Shown piece by piece: positions 51,297 to 60,752 of a DNA stretch of 64,000 nt. Under the pieces are notes generated by a model. It made no database searches. It worked only from the letters and a program-made list of their open reading frames with translations, and had not been told where the DNA came from. This DNA comes from Arthrobacter pascens. Its GTDB lineage: Bacteria > Actinomycetota > Actinomycetes > Actinomycetales > Micrococcaceae. The DNA lies in contig NZ_JAUSWY010000001.1 of NCBI RefSeq assembly GCF_030815585.1, positions 2,108,001-2,172,000 of the forward strand, read 5' to 3'. The translations under genes and the position numbers were made by a program. How positions within the stretch are numbered: the first letter of the stretch is position 1; every line of letters starts with the position of its first letter.

Positions 51297-51493
51297 GGCC
51301 TCTTCTTCCCTTTGAAGTATTGCTTACTCCCCCCTCAAGATTCTAGATGCATGCTTCATCAGAAGCCCAATTTCGCCACACACAGACCGCCCTGTCACAT
51401 GCTTCACCCAAGAATGACACTCCCATCGAACAAAAGACGGCATTTGATTGAAGTATTAGTGCACGCACCTGCATATTTTGGCGCTTGTAATTC

Positions 51494-51508
51494 ATGTGCG
51501 GTGCGCAT
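51494..51508 (+). promoter_or_regulatory. Candidate LysR box
   Basis: ATGTGCGGTGCGCAT is a 15-base imperfect palindrome containing a T-N11-A core, in the LysR/PrpF intergenic region about 65 bases before the PrpF-like start. Assigned from position and symmetry only. Confidence 0.35.
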
Positions 51509-51574
51509 CACACTTAGACCAGCCGGCAGGGCTTGCAGGCCCAACGAGGGGCCCAGGAAGGTGTGAAAGCAATC

Positions 51575-52654
51575 ATGTATAAGATCCCAGCAGCGTGGAT
51601 GCGGGGCGGAACCAGCAAGTGCTGGGTGTTCGAGTGGGACAACCTACAGGTCCCCGGGAAAAGCGTGGACGAAGTTCTTCTGCGTCTCTTCGGCAGCCCC
51701 GACTACCGTCAGATCGACGGCGTCGGAGGCGGAACGTCCACCACAAGCAAGGCCGTCATCCTGTCCCGCTCCCTTAGTGACCGGGCCGATGTCGACTACA
51801 CGTTCGCACAGGTGGCCATCGACGAGCAGAGGGTGGACTGGGGCAGTAACTGTGGCAACTGCTCGGCCGTTGTCGCACCGTATGCAATCCAGCGAGGCTG
51901 GGTGGCTCCCGGCCAGGAGGTCACGTCAGTCCGGACACTGAACACCAACACCGATCAGCTCATTCTGCAGAAGGTTTCGACGCCGGACGGCAAGCTTCAG
52001 GATCCAGGTACCCAGATGATTCCCGGCGTTCCGTTCCCCGGCCTGTCGGTCGGCATGGGATTCCTGGATCCCGCCGGGAGGAGTACCGGGAAACTGTTCC
52101 CCACCGGCGAACCGGTGGAGAAGGTGACCTTCGACGGGCGTGAGGTCTCGGCCACGCTCATTGATGCCGGGGCTCCCCTGATTATTTTGGACGCTGAGTC
52201 TATCGGCCTCACCGGCAACGAGACGGCGGAGGACATCGACGGCCAGCCTTCACTCCTGGTGCACTTGGACGACGTTCGCAGAGATGCCGCCGTGCGCATG
52301 GGCCTTGCGGCCACACGCGCTGAAGCCGCGAGGGCGATACCGAAGCTCGCGCTGGTCGGCAAAGCGGGGCGGGACGACGAAGCCGACCTCAACGTGAGAA
52401 TGCTGTCCATGGGCAGGCTCCATCCGGCCTTGGCTATTACGGGAAGCGTGGCGCTCACCATGGCTGCGCAGCACGAAGGCACCGTGGTCCGGGACCTCCT
52501 TACAACTGATCCATCGTCCGGGCTGATCATGCGCACGCCCGCCGGTCTCGTCCAGACATGGGCGGAAATCAGCGACGGCGTGCCCGTCGTCGGAACCATT
52601 CGAAGCGCCCGCCTCATCGCGGACGCTGAACTGCTGCTTCCAGAGTCCTGGTAA
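51575..52654 (+). CDS. PrpF-family isomerase (aconitate / oxalomesaconate type)
   Basis: 359 residues from the ATG at 51575; a GTG at 51563 is an alternative. PrpF signatures: WMRGGTSKCWVF near the N-terminus, DGVGGGTSTTSKAVI, and the Cys-containing WGSNCGNCSAVVAPYA. These proteins shift the double bond of methylaconitate or 4-oxalomesaconate. It is encoded just before a tricarboxylate importer and divergent from a LysR gene, which fits uptake and isomerisation of an unsaturated tricarboxylate such as aconitate. Confidence 0.88.
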   Translation: MYKIPAAWMRGGTSKCWVFEWDNLQVPGKSVDEVLLRLFGSPDYRQIDGVGGGTSTTSKAVILSRSLSDRADVDYTFAQVAIDEQRVDWGSNCGNCSAVVAPYAIQRGWVAPGQEVTSVRTLNTNTDQLILQKVSTPDGKLQDPGTQMIPGVPFPGLSVGMGFLDPAGRSTGKLFPTGEPVEKVTFDGREVSATLIDAGAPLIILDAESIGLTGNETAEDIDGQPSLLVHLDDVRRDAAVRMGLAATRAEAARAIPKLALVGKAGRDDEADLNVRMLSMGRLHPALAITGSVALTMAAQHEGTVVRDLLTTDPSSGLIMRTPAGLVQTWAEISDGVPVVGTIRSARLIADAELLLPESW

Positions 52655-52737
52655 GCGGAACACTAAACAACAGCCTGTCCTCTCATTAACGCCGGAGTGG
52701 TGTTGCATTGAGGTAGGCCCAACCAAAGGATTCCTCA

Positions 52738-53946
52738 ATGACGAGCAATAAGTCATCCTTGGAGCCGCCCGGACTCTCCCCGGAAGGCACCGACGGGCAG
52801 ACCGAGCCTAGCGAGCAGCCCGATCCGCCCAAGCACTCCCGGCGCACCATCCTTACAGCTGTAGGCGCCTTCGCACTGCTGGGCACCGCAACCACCGTCC
52901 TGGGTGGAAGCTTGCTGAACCCGCCTTCCAGCACCGAAGACGGCGATTTCAGTGGCGAAACCCTCGAGTTCCTGATTCCCCTGGCCTCCGGCGGTGGTAC
53001 AGATACCTGGGCGCGCTTCATCGGCACCGAACTGACTAACTATGTTCCAGGCCGCCCCGGTTTTGCGCCCGTGAACGAAGCAGGCGGTGAAGGCATCCTG
53101 GGCACCAACAGGTTCGCCCGCTCAGCCAAGACCGACGGCACCGAAATCCTCGTCGGGACAGCATCGACAGTCGTTCCCTGGGTCCTGGGACGCTCGGCCG
53201 TGAAGTACTCCTTCGAAGACCTCAAGCCCGTCGTCGTCAACGGCACCGGCGGAGTCATTTATGCCCGGGCCGAAGCCGGGGTAGCCGGTGTGCAGGACCT
53301 GATCAACCGGGACACCCCGCTGGAGTTCGGCGGGATCAGCGCCACAGGCCTGGACATCACCACGCTGGTCGCCTTCGACCTGCTCGAGGCCGACGTGACA
53401 AGTACGTTCGGCTTCGAAGGCCGAGGACCGGTCAACCTGGCCCTGCAGCGCGGCGAAATCGACCTGGACTACCAGACGACCTCCGCCTACGGCTCAGCCG
53501 TCGCCGGCATCGTCAAGGAAGGCAAAGCCGTCGTCCTGATGTCCTTCGGCCAGTTGAACGAAGCCGGGGACGTCATCCGTGACCCCAACTTCCCTGAGGT
53601 GCCCACGGTCGCAGAAGCGTACGAAACGCTTTACGGCAAGAAACCCTCCGGCGAAAAGTACGAGGCCTACAAGACCCTGCTCGGCCTGACCTACACCTAC
53701 CAAAAGGGCCTCTGGGTTCCACAGGAGACCCCGGAGAAGGCCTACGAGCTGCTGCGCCAGTCCAGCGAAAAACTTGGCACCGACACTGGTTTCCAGGAAA
53801 AGGCTTCCAAAGTACTTGGCGGCTACCCCCTCGCCGCGGACACCGGCATGGCCGACCGCGTCCGGGACGCCTACAAAGTCAGCGCCTCCGTCCGGTCCTA
53901 CGTCACAGGGCTGCTCGGGGACAAATACAACATCCACGTTGAATAA
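52738..53946 (+). CDS. Tripartite tricarboxylate transporter binding protein (TctC/Bug)
   Basis: 402 residues. The N-terminus has a hydrophilic stretch and then a Tat-like motif (KHSRRTILTAVGAFALLG, Arg35-Arg36), so export in folded form is likely. The Bug domain begins LEFLIPLASGGGTDTWAR, containing the conserved ligand-binding loop. It captures a carboxylate and hands it to the TctA-TctB membrane part encoded eight bases downstream. Confidence 0.88.
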   Translation: MTSNKSSLEPPGLSPEGTDGQTEPSEQPDPPKHSRRTILTAVGAFALLGTATTVLGGSLLNPPSSTEDGDFSGETLEFLIPLASGGGTDTWARFIGTELTNYVPGRPGFAPVNEAGGEGILGTNRFARSAKTDGTEILVGTASTVVPWVLGRSAVKYSFEDLKPVVVNGTGGVIYARAEAGVAGVQDLINRDTPLEFGGISATGLDITTLVAFDLLEADVTSTFGFEGRGPVNLALQRGEIDLDYQTTSAYGSAVAGIVKEGKAVVLMSFGQLNEAGDVIRDPNFPEVPTVAEAYETLYGKKPSGEKYEAYKTLLGLTYTYQKGLWVPQETPEKAYELLRQSSEKLGTDTGFQEKASKVLGGYPLAADTGMADRVRDAYKVSASVRSYVTGLLGDKYNIHVE

Positions 53947-53954
53947 GGACAATC

Positions 53955-55985
53955 ATGCTTGACTCCGCAATGGCAGCGCTGGCATCCCTCGCTGACCCCT
54001 CCCTCCTCATCATGCTCCTGATCGGCACGGTCGCCGGTCTCATCATGGGCCTCATCCCCGGACTGGGCGGCACAGGCGCCGTTGCAATCCTGCTGCCCAT
54101 CACCTTCGGCATGGAACCGCCCCAGGCGCTGGCGCTCCTTATCGGAGCCCTCGCCGTCGTGCACACCTCAGATACCGTCTCCGCAGTACTGCTCGGCGCC
54201 CCAGGCTCGGCATCCGCCAGCGTCACCATGCTCGACGGATACTCCATGGCAAAGAAGGGGCAGGCAGCCCGCGCGCTGACCCTTGCGTTCCTCTCATCCA
54301 TGGCCGGAGGCATCATCGGCGCGGTCGGCCTGACCCTGGCGATCCCGCTGGCCCGCCCCTTGGTCCTTTCCTTCGCAAGCCCCGAGCTGTTCATGTTGAC
54401 CGTCCTCGGTGTATCTTTGGCGGCAGTCTTGTCACGGGGAAACATCATCAAGGGAGTCTCGGCAGGCCTCCTTGGCCTGATCCTGGGCATGGTTGGAACC
54501 TCGCCGACCACAGCTGAGGAACGCTTCACCTTCGGCAGTCTGTTCCTCGGCGACGGCCTGTCACTCGTCGCCGTTGCCTTGGGCATCTTCGGTCTGGCCG
54601 AAATCGCATCTCGCGCCAGCCAGCGCCGCGGACAAAAGCAAACCATCAGCCTTGGTGGCGGATGGGGCCAGGGCATCCGGGAATGGCTTACCCACTGGAC
54701 CCAGGTCATCCGCGGAGCGCTCATCGGTATCTGGGCAGGCGTCCTGCCTGGCGTTGGCGCCACCGCCGGAACCTGGATGGCCTACGGCCAGGCCGTCGCA
54801 ACCGCCAAAGACAAGCGCCAGTTCGGCAAGGGCGACCCCCGCGGCATTGTCGGCCCCGAAAGCGCCAACAACTCCGTGGAAGCCGGCGACCTGATCCCCA
54901 CACTCCTCTTCGGCATCCCCGGCGGCGTGCCCTCAGCGATGCTCCTGGGAATGCTCCTCACCTACGGCATCCAGCCCGGACCCTCCATCATCACCGAACA
55001 CCTCGACCTGATGTACCTGATCGTCTGGTCCTTCGCGATTGCCTCGATCCTTGGCGCGCTGCTCTGCTTCCTCAGCGTCAAACAGCTTGCAAAACTGACC
55101 AAGGTCCCCTTCGCCGTCTTGGCAGCAGGCCTCGTAGCCATCATGCTCCTGGGCTCATTTCAGGAAGGCGGCCAGCTCGGCGACCTCTGGATCATGATCG
55201 TCCTCGGCGCCTTCGGCTGGCTGCTGAAATCGACAGGGTTCCCCCGGGCGCCTTTCCTGATCGGTTTCGTCCTGGCCATTCCGCTGGAACGCTATTACTT
55301 CCTCACCGACAGCCTCTACGAAGGCTTCGACTGGATGGCCCGCCCCGGCGTCATGGTCTTCCTGGCAATCCTGATCCTGCCGATGATCTGGGCGTTCATC
55401 AAGTTCATCCGCGCCCGCCGGCACACAAACCTTGACGATGGTCACCGGGACGAACAGCCCGAGGACGACGAAGCTCCGCTGAAGAATTCAACCTGGTCCC
55501 TCACAGCATCAAGCATCTTCTTCGTCGCGTTCGCCGCCGCCTTAATCTCGTCCGCTTCATTCTCACCGGAAGCCAGACTGGTCCCCCAGCTGGTGAGCAC
55601 CGGGGGCCTGATCTTCTCCGGTATCCTGCTCTTCATTGAGATCCGGAGAAGGCTTCACGACGGAACCCCGAAGGCAGATGAGACCCTTGCTGAGAAGGCA
55701 GAGGAGGGGATCCTTGGTACACAGACCGCGAAGGCAGGTTGGACGCTTGACGCAAAGTTCGCGTTGAAGACCTTCCTATGGATGACAGGCTTCCTGGCTC
55801 TCACGGCCGCCTTCGGATACCTAATTGCAGTCACGATCTTCATCCCGGCCTTCCTCCTGATTGTCGCAAGGGCCCGGCTCAAGGTCGCCATCATCTACAC
55901 CGGCGTCCTGTACATAGTGCTCCTGGCACTCCCCTCGCTGCTGCCGATTGACCTGCCCCAGGGCTGGCTCAACACCCTCGTCTAG
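53955..55985 (+). CDS. Fused TctA-TctB tripartite tricarboxylate transporter membrane protein
   Basis: 676 residues. Residues 1 to about 500 are TctA, the large multi-helix subunit (GLIMGLIPGLGGTGAVAIL, GVLPGVGATAGTWMAYGQA, FGIPGGVPSAMLLGMLL). After a charged linker (DDGHRDEQPEDDEAPLK), residues about 515-676 are a four-helix TctB domain. TctA and TctB are separate genes in the classical system; here they are one frame without a break. Transport is expected to be driven by the ion gradient with the TctC protein as receptor. Confidence 0.9.
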   Translation: MLDSAMAALASLADPSLLIMLLIGTVAGLIMGLIPGLGGTGAVAILLPITFGMEPPQALALLIGALAVVHTSDTVSAVLLGAPGSASASVTMLDGYSMAKKGQAARALTLAFLSSMAGGIIGAVGLTLAIPLARPLVLSFASPELFMLTVLGVSLAAVLSRGNIIKGVSAGLLGLILGMVGTSPTTAEERFTFGSLFLGDGLSLVAVALGIFGLAEIASRASQRRGQKQTISLGGGWGQGIREWLTHWTQVIRGALIGIWAGVLPGVGATAGTWMAYGQAVATAKDKRQFGKGDPRGIVGPESANNSVEAGDLIPTLLFGIPGGVPSAMLLGMLLTYGIQPGPSIITEHLDLMYLIVWSFAIASILGALLCFLSVKQLAKLTKVPFAVLAAGLVAIMLLGSFQEGGQLGDLWIMIVLGAFGWLLKSTGFPRAPFLIGFVLAIPLERYYFLTDSLYEGFDWMARPGVMVFLAILILPMIWAFIKFIRARRHTNLDDGHRDEQPEDDEAPLKNSTWSLTASSIFFVAFAAALISSASFSPEARLVPQLVSTGGLIFSGILLFIEIRRRLHDGTPKADETLAEKAEEGILGTQTAKAGWTLDAKFALKTFLWMTGFLALTAAFGYLIAVTIFIPAFLLIVARARLKVAIIYTGVLYIVLLALPSLLPIDLPQGWLNTLV

Positions 55986-56029
55986 CACCCGGACACCCCA
56001 CAAATAGAACGCCATTGGAGAATCAAAAA

Positions 56030-56410
56030 ATGACGGTACTCGTAGCCTACGCATCCGCTCCCGAAGGCAGGGAGGCGCTGACTGAGGGGATTAAGGAAGC
56101 TCATCGGCGGAAGTCAGACCTACTCATCGTGAATATCGGCCGAGGCCACCACGACCTGGATGCAGCGGAATTGAAGGAGCTGGAAGGCCAACTGACCGAG
56201 GCCGGATTGGCTCTGACCATCGAATCCTCGATCCTGGCAGATCCAGGGGACGCGGTCATCCAAACCGCACAGGACCGCGGCGTCGAAGTGATCGTCATTG
56301 GACTGAGGCACCGCTCCATGGTGGGCAAGCTCATCCTAGGCAGCACGGTTCAGCGCATCCTGCTGGACGCCACCTGCCCCGTCCTCGCAGTCCGGCCCGA
56401 CAAACTTTGA
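56030..56410 (+). CDS. Universal stress protein (UspA family)
   Basis: 126 residues from the ATG at 56030, preceded by TTGGAG; a TTG at 56015 lies on that ribosome site. Single Usp domain with the ATP-binding C-terminal motif GLRHRSMVGKLILGSTVQRILLD and CPVLAVRP. It lies 44 bases after the transporter gene, probably in the same operon. Usp proteins attached to tripartite transporters such as TeaD can modulate their activity, so a regulatory link to the transporter is plausible. Confidence 0.88.
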   Translation: MTVLVAYASAPEGREALTEGIKEAHRRKSDLLIVNIGRGHHDLDAAELKELEGQLTEAGLALTIESSILADPGDAVIQTAQDRGVEVIVIGLRHRSMVGKLILGSTVQRILLDATCPVLAVRPDKL

Positions 56411-56522
56411 CCCGGCCCTACTGACCGCCGGACGCATTGTCCGGCGCGTGTGCTGCCGTTCCCGCACTCCATCGCAACAGGTAGCCCGACGGACGGGCGC
56501 GAGGACAGCGCAGCATACAAAC

Positions 56523-56558
56523 GGAGGCAGGGTGATCAAAAACGGTTACCCTGCCTCC
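56523..56558 (+). terminator. Terminator-like hairpin after uspA
   Basis: GGAGGCAGGGT (56523-56533) and ACCCTGCCTCC (56548-56558), perfect 11-bp stem, 14-base loop, 112 bases after the UspA stop and 49 bases before the next small gene. Confidence 0.55.
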
Positions 56559-56607
56559 TCCCATAAGAACCATCCGCCCGAACCGCCCTTGAACAAGGAC
56601 AACTGAG

Positions 56608-56865
56608 ATGAACACCCGCTCTCGCATAGCCAAGCGCCCCACCGGATCCCCGACGCCCGAACCCATTCCCAACTGGTCCACACTCTCCCGCACCGACCAA
56701 GTAGAGATCCACAATCACGGGCAAGTCATAACCTCAGGCCGCATCGACATGCTAGCCATGGACGGCAGCGTCCTCTGGCTCCAGCAGGACCAAGGAAAGG
56801 GCCGGGCACTGTTCCTGCACAGCGATGGACTACGTGTGTACCGGCGACCAGTCAAGCGAACCTGA
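56608..56865 (+). CDS. Small hypothetical protein (85 aa)
   Basis: AAGGACAACTGAG precedes the ATG. The N-terminus is basic and Pro/Ser-rich (RSRIAKRPTGSPTPEPIP), and the rest looks like a compact beta-rich fold (VEIHNHGQVITSGRIDMLAMD, GSVLWLQQDQGKGRALFLHSDGLRVY). Coding quality is good, but no function is recognised. It stands alone after the UspA hairpin. Confidence 0.6.
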   Translation: MNTRSRIAKRPTGSPTPEPIPNWSTLSRTDQVEIHNHGQVITSGRIDMLAMDGSVLWLQQDQGKGRALFLHSDGLRVYRRPVKRT

Positions 56866-57507
56866 GCTGACGACGTCCCAAAGAAAATGGAATTGCACGC
56901 CCCTGATCTTTGCACCGGGTCGTCGCGGCGGCTTCGGATCCACCCCTTGGTGTGACCGGACTCATCAGGCCCGACAACGTGGATCACGGGCGGGGTGATC
57001 ATCCGGTTAGGCACACCCCAACCTGGGGCCAGGTAGCCACACAAATACCGTCAGAATAGGGTCCGGAAGGCATTTCTGCATTCCCTTAGCAGGAGTCTCA
57101 GGTCCCGCCTGACAGACGGTCGCCCGGGCGGCCGGCCTTTGCTGGCAGGCCGACCGCATAGTCAAGGAAACATCGGGTGCAGGCTGCCTTGGACCGTGTG
57201 AAAGCCCGCTTTTTTGCTCGTCTTTCCTGGACACACGGCTGTGCTGCCCGGTCCCGGCTTGCATGTTGACAGTTCGCACTACGTATATGGACTCGAATTC
57301 CTCATGCGGCAATCCCTCCCTTCAGCCCTCTCATGGGCTGAGGCACGGAAAATCTCATGACCGATCACCGGCAGCCAACCGGCCGAAAGGGCGATGGCGG
57401 TACGAGGAGTCAAGAAAGCCGGCAAAGACGACTCCCATACCCAACGCAGACGGATCGAGCCGAAAATCCGGCGGTTGATAGGGGCGATCGCACGCGGGGG
57501 TCAAGGG
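56866..57507. other. Intergenic region between small gene and GH1 gene
   Basis: About 640 bases without a supported gene. It contains one GC-rich hairpin, GGCCGGCCT (57130-57138) against AGGCCGACC (57147-57155) with one mismatch, possibly terminating the leftward beta-glucoside operon or the rightward small gene. Confidence 0.4.
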
Positions 57508-58833
57508 TCAGATGTGCAGTGGCCTCGGACTTCTTTCCTGGTCGGATACGAATGCGGCTTCTTCCGTGATGTCGACGCCGGAAGGAGCAACGTCATTGGT
57601 GGCATGGTGCAGGAACCTGTCGGCCACGGGATTCTTGACCCGGTGCAGTGTGCCGGTCTCGTCCGGCACCAGGTCCCAGAGGCCCATGGTCAGCCGGTAG
57701 TGTTCCAGCGGTTCGGTGCCGTAGCGGTAGGTCCATTCGTACATGTCGGTTACCGGCCACCAGGTGTAGCCCACGATGTTCTGCCCCTCGGCACGCAGCT
57801 GCTGCACGCATGCCACGGAAGCGTCCAGCCACTGGAGGCGCTGGTGGTAGGAGCCGGTCAGGCAGGTTTCGGTCAGTGCCACCGGAGCGCCGTACCGCTG
57901 TCCGTAGGTGGCGAGAACGTCGGCCAAACCTTCGGTCCAGTCGTTCCGGACAGCGCGGGGGTCAGCGATGTCTCCACGTACAGCCTTGCCAGTCTCAAGC
58001 AGTTCGGTGGAATGCAGCGGGTAGTAGTTCACACCCATGACATCGGGCAGCACGATGTTTTCCAGGTGCCAGCTCAGGTCGTAGTCGCTCATGCCATGAC
58101 GGCTGAGCCAATGCGTGAGTTCGTGGTCCGCGTCAACCTTGCCTGTGACGAGGTCCTCGACAAGATATGAACGTGCCTTGAGGTGACGGATTTCCTCATC
58201 ATGTTCGCCGGTGGTGGAGTCGCTGACGAACCGGAACCCGGCGTCCACATGGGTGAAGACGGCACGCTCACCCAGGACCTCGGACATGTTCTGCTGCGCC
58301 AGGACGAAGCCTTTGGACAGGTTGCGCACGAGGGCGACCAGACCGTCGTCGCCGGACAGGTATGGCGGCCAGTGTCCGAACTTTCCCGAGAACAGGGTAT
58401 GGATCATGGGCTCATTGACCGGGGTGTAGTCCACCACCGTGTCGGCGTAGCGGGCGGCGACTCGTGCTGAGTAGTCGGCGACGCGTTCTGGGTAGCTGGA
58501 GTTCAAGAACTGGTTGTCCAGCCAGGTGGGGGTGCCGTAGTGCATGAGGTCCACCAGGGGGCGGAGTTCGAGTTCAGCGAAGCGGTCCATGACCTGATCC
58601 AGCCAGTCCCACTTCCATACACCCGGCTCGGGGTTGATCCGGTACCAGGGGATGCCCCAGCGGAGAAATTCACCGCCGGCTTCCTTGGCGAGTCCTAGGT
58701 CCTGGTGCCAGAACCTGTAGTGCTGTGTCAGCTCGTATTCATCGAGGGACCGTTCACCGGCGCGTTCCTGCGGGATGAAGGTATCTTCGATGCCCAGGCC
58801 GAAGTGCAGGCGCCCGTCTTCAAACCAGTTCAA
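57508..58833 (-). CDS. Family GH1 beta-glycosidase
   Basis: 441 residues. Acid/base Glu is in DYTPVNEPMIH (T-x-NEP signature) and nucleophile Glu in VALTETCLTG. The barrel also shows EFLRWGIPWYRINPE and GYTWWPVTDMYEW. It hydrolyses beta-glucosides or related disaccharides in the cytosol, since no signal peptide is present. The start is TTG at 58833 with GAGGAAAG before it, seven bases after the permease stop. It is the last gene of the sugar operon, so it acts on the imported substrate. Confidence 0.88.
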   Translation of the reverse strand: MNWFEDGRLHFGLGIEDTFIPQERAGERSLDEYELTQHYRFWHQDLGLAKEAGGEFLRWGIPWYRINPEPGVWKWDWLDQVMDRFAELELRPLVDLMHYGTPTWLDNQFLNSSYPERVADYSARVAARYADTVVDYTPVNEPMIHTLFSGKFGHWPPYLSGDDGLVALVRNLSKGFVLAQQNMSEVLGERAVFTHVDAGFRFVSDSTTGEHDEEIRHLKARSYLVEDLVTGKVDADHELTHWLSRHGMSDYDLSWHLENIVLPDVMGVNYYPLHSTELLETGKAVRGDIADPRAVRNDWTEGLADVLATYGQRYGAPVALTETCLTGSYHQRLQWLDASVACVQQLRAEGQNIVGYTWWPVTDMYEWTYRYGTEPLEHYRLTMGLWDLVPDETGTLHRVKNPVADRFLHHATNDVAPSGVDITEEAAFVSDQERSPRPLHI

Positions 58834-58840
58834 TCTTTCC

Positions 58841-59731
58841 TCATTTCAATCCGGTGGTGGCGACGCTTTCGATGAAGCGTCGCTGGACAAACATAAAGAT
58901 GGCGGCGAGGGGCAGGATGGCCACGAGGGCGCCTGCCATCATGACGCCATAGGGGACGATGCCGCCGGGTCCGGTCAGGAGGGTCAGCCCGGATGTCAGG
59001 GTGCCCATGTTCTTGTCCGTGGTGAATATCAGCGGCCAGAGCAGGTCGTTCCAGTTGTTCACGAACACGAACACGCCCAGGGTCAGGATGGCGGGCATGG
59101 CATTAGGAAGGATGATGTTCCAGTAGACCCGCCACTCGGAGGCGCCGTCGATCCGGGCCGCGTTATCCAGATCCCTGGGCAGGGACAGGAAGAACTGGCG
59201 CAGAAAGAATATGCCGAAGGCGTCCGCAGCCCGGGGGACGATCAGCGCGGCGAAAGTATTGACCCAGCCAAGGTCGCTGGCGAGTTGGTAGACCGGTACC
59301 AGGGTGGCTTGGAATGGGATCATCAGGCTGGCGATGATCGCGATCAACAGAAATTTCTTGCCTGTGAAGTCGATCCGGGCAAGTGCGTACGCGGCCAGTG
59401 AATCGAACAGCAGGGCGAGAAGCGTGACGCCGCCAGCGAAGATGAAGCTGTTGGCGATCAGCCGGACGAAGGGCAATTCCTGGAAAATTCGGGCAAAGTT
59501 ATCCAGCGTCCACTGTCCTGGGACCAGGGTCGGTGGGAAGGCATTGACCTCGGTTGCGGGCTTAAACGCGGTGAAAACAATGATTGCGATGGGCAGCAGG
59601 ATTACTGCGGTCGCCAGGGCCAGCAGGGCGACCACCAGTGCCCGGTTCAGGCCCGACCGCTTGGCGGAATGCGTGGCGGCCTCGGTCCTGAAAAGCCGGG
59701 AGGCGAGCCGTGGGCGGAGTGTCGTGGACAT
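58841..59731 (-). CDS. Sugar ABC transporter permease, MalG type
   Basis: 296 residues, six helices, with the EAA motif RIDGASEWRVYWNIILPNAMPAI. The start overlaps the stop of the partner permease by one base (TGATG at 59731). It pairs with the MalF-type subunit. The ATPase gene is not in this locus, so a shared MsiK-type ATPase encoded elsewhere is likely, as is common in actinobacteria. Confidence 0.93.
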   Translation of the reverse strand: MSTTLRPRLASRLFRTEAATHSAKRSGLNRALVVALLALATAVILLPIAIIVFTAFKPATEVNAFPPTLVPGQWTLDNFARIFQELPFVRLIANSFIFAGGVTLLALLFDSLAAYALARIDFTGKKFLLIAIIASLMIPFQATLVPVYQLASDLGWVNTFAALIVPRAADAFGIFFLRQFFLSLPRDLDNAARIDGASEWRVYWNIILPNAMPAILTLGVFVFVNNWNDLLWPLIFTTDKNMGTLTSGLTLLTGPGGIVPYGVMMAGALVAILPLAAIFMFVQRRFIESVATTGLK

Positions 59732-60696
59732 CAGTCACCTTCCCGTTCACGTTTTCCGAAGAAAACGAACTGGATAACGCTCAGCAGCAGCGTGGCAGCG
59801 AGCAATACGTAGGACAGCGCCGAGGCGAAGCCGACGTCGAGTTTGCGGAAACCGGAGGTGTAGATCTGCATGACCACCGTCTCCGTGTGCCCGTAGGGTC
59901 CACCGCCGGTCATCACATAGATCTGGTCGAAGGCCTGCAGCGCCGCGATGAGCGCAAAGATGAGGACGAACGCCGTCGTGTTCGAAAGCATCGGCATGGT
60001 GACATGCCGGAAGCGGCTGAACGGGCCTGCCCCGTCGACCTTCGCTGCCTCATAAAGGGATCCGGGGATTTCCTGGAGACCGGCGAGAAAGATGACCATG
60101 TAAAAGCCGAAGCTCTTCCAGACCGCAACGAACGCGACGGCGGGCATAGCCAGGACTGGGTCCTGCAGCACATTCCCGATCCGGATCCCGGCCGAGCCGA
60201 GCCAGTAGTTCAGCAACCCGACATGCGGGTCGATCAGGTACGCCCAGGCGATAGCCGCCACAGCGAGGCTGATGATGAACGGCAGGAACAGCGCCGTGCG
60301 GAAGAAACCCCGGAACGGCAGCCGCGGATCGTTCAGCAGCAGTGCCAGGGCAAGCGCCAGGGCTACAGCCGTCGGGGTGAACAACACCGCGTAGAGGGCA
60401 GTGTTGACCACGGCGTTGATGATGACAGGGTCCGTGAAGATACGGGCATAGTTCTCGAAGCCGACCCACTTTTCCTTACCGAAACCGCTGGCGTCGGTAA
60501 AGGACAGGCGAAGGGCAGAGATCATTGGCCAGGCGGTGAACGCGGCGAGGACCACGAGGGCGGGGAGAAGGAATCCCAGGGCCTGGAAGTTTTTGCGGCG
60601 CTGACCAATGGCGGGATTCCGGCGGCCGCCGAGGGGTGCCGGAGCCCGGTACCGCGGTGTCTTCAGCGACGTCTTTTTGTGCATGGTGGTGCTCAT
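59731..60696 (-). CDS. Sugar ABC transporter permease, MalF type
   Basis: 321 residues. A basic N-terminal tail of about 40 residues precedes six helices, with EAA motif KVDGAGPFSRFRHVTMPML. It is encoded between the binding-protein gene and the MalG-type permease in the standard order for carbohydrate importers. Confidence 0.93.
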   Translation of the reverse strand: MSTTMHKKTSLKTPRYRAPAPLGGRRNPAIGQRRKNFQALGFLLPALVVLAAFTAWPMISALRLSFTDASGFGKEKWVGFENYARIFTDPVIINAVVNTALYAVLFTPTAVALALALALLLNDPRLPFRGFFRTALFLPFIISLAVAAIAWAYLIDPHVGLLNYWLGSAGIRIGNVLQDPVLAMPAVAFVAVWKSFGFYMVIFLAGLQEIPGSLYEAAKVDGAGPFSRFRHVTMPMLSNTTAFVLIFALIAALQAFDQIYVMTGGGPYGHTETVVMQIYTSGFRKLDVGFASALSYVLLAATLLLSVIQFVFFGKREREGD

Positions 60697-60752
60697 GGGA
60701 GCTTCTTTCCTGGGGATGCGGCACCCGTGGGCGCCGCATCCGTAGGTCTCAG

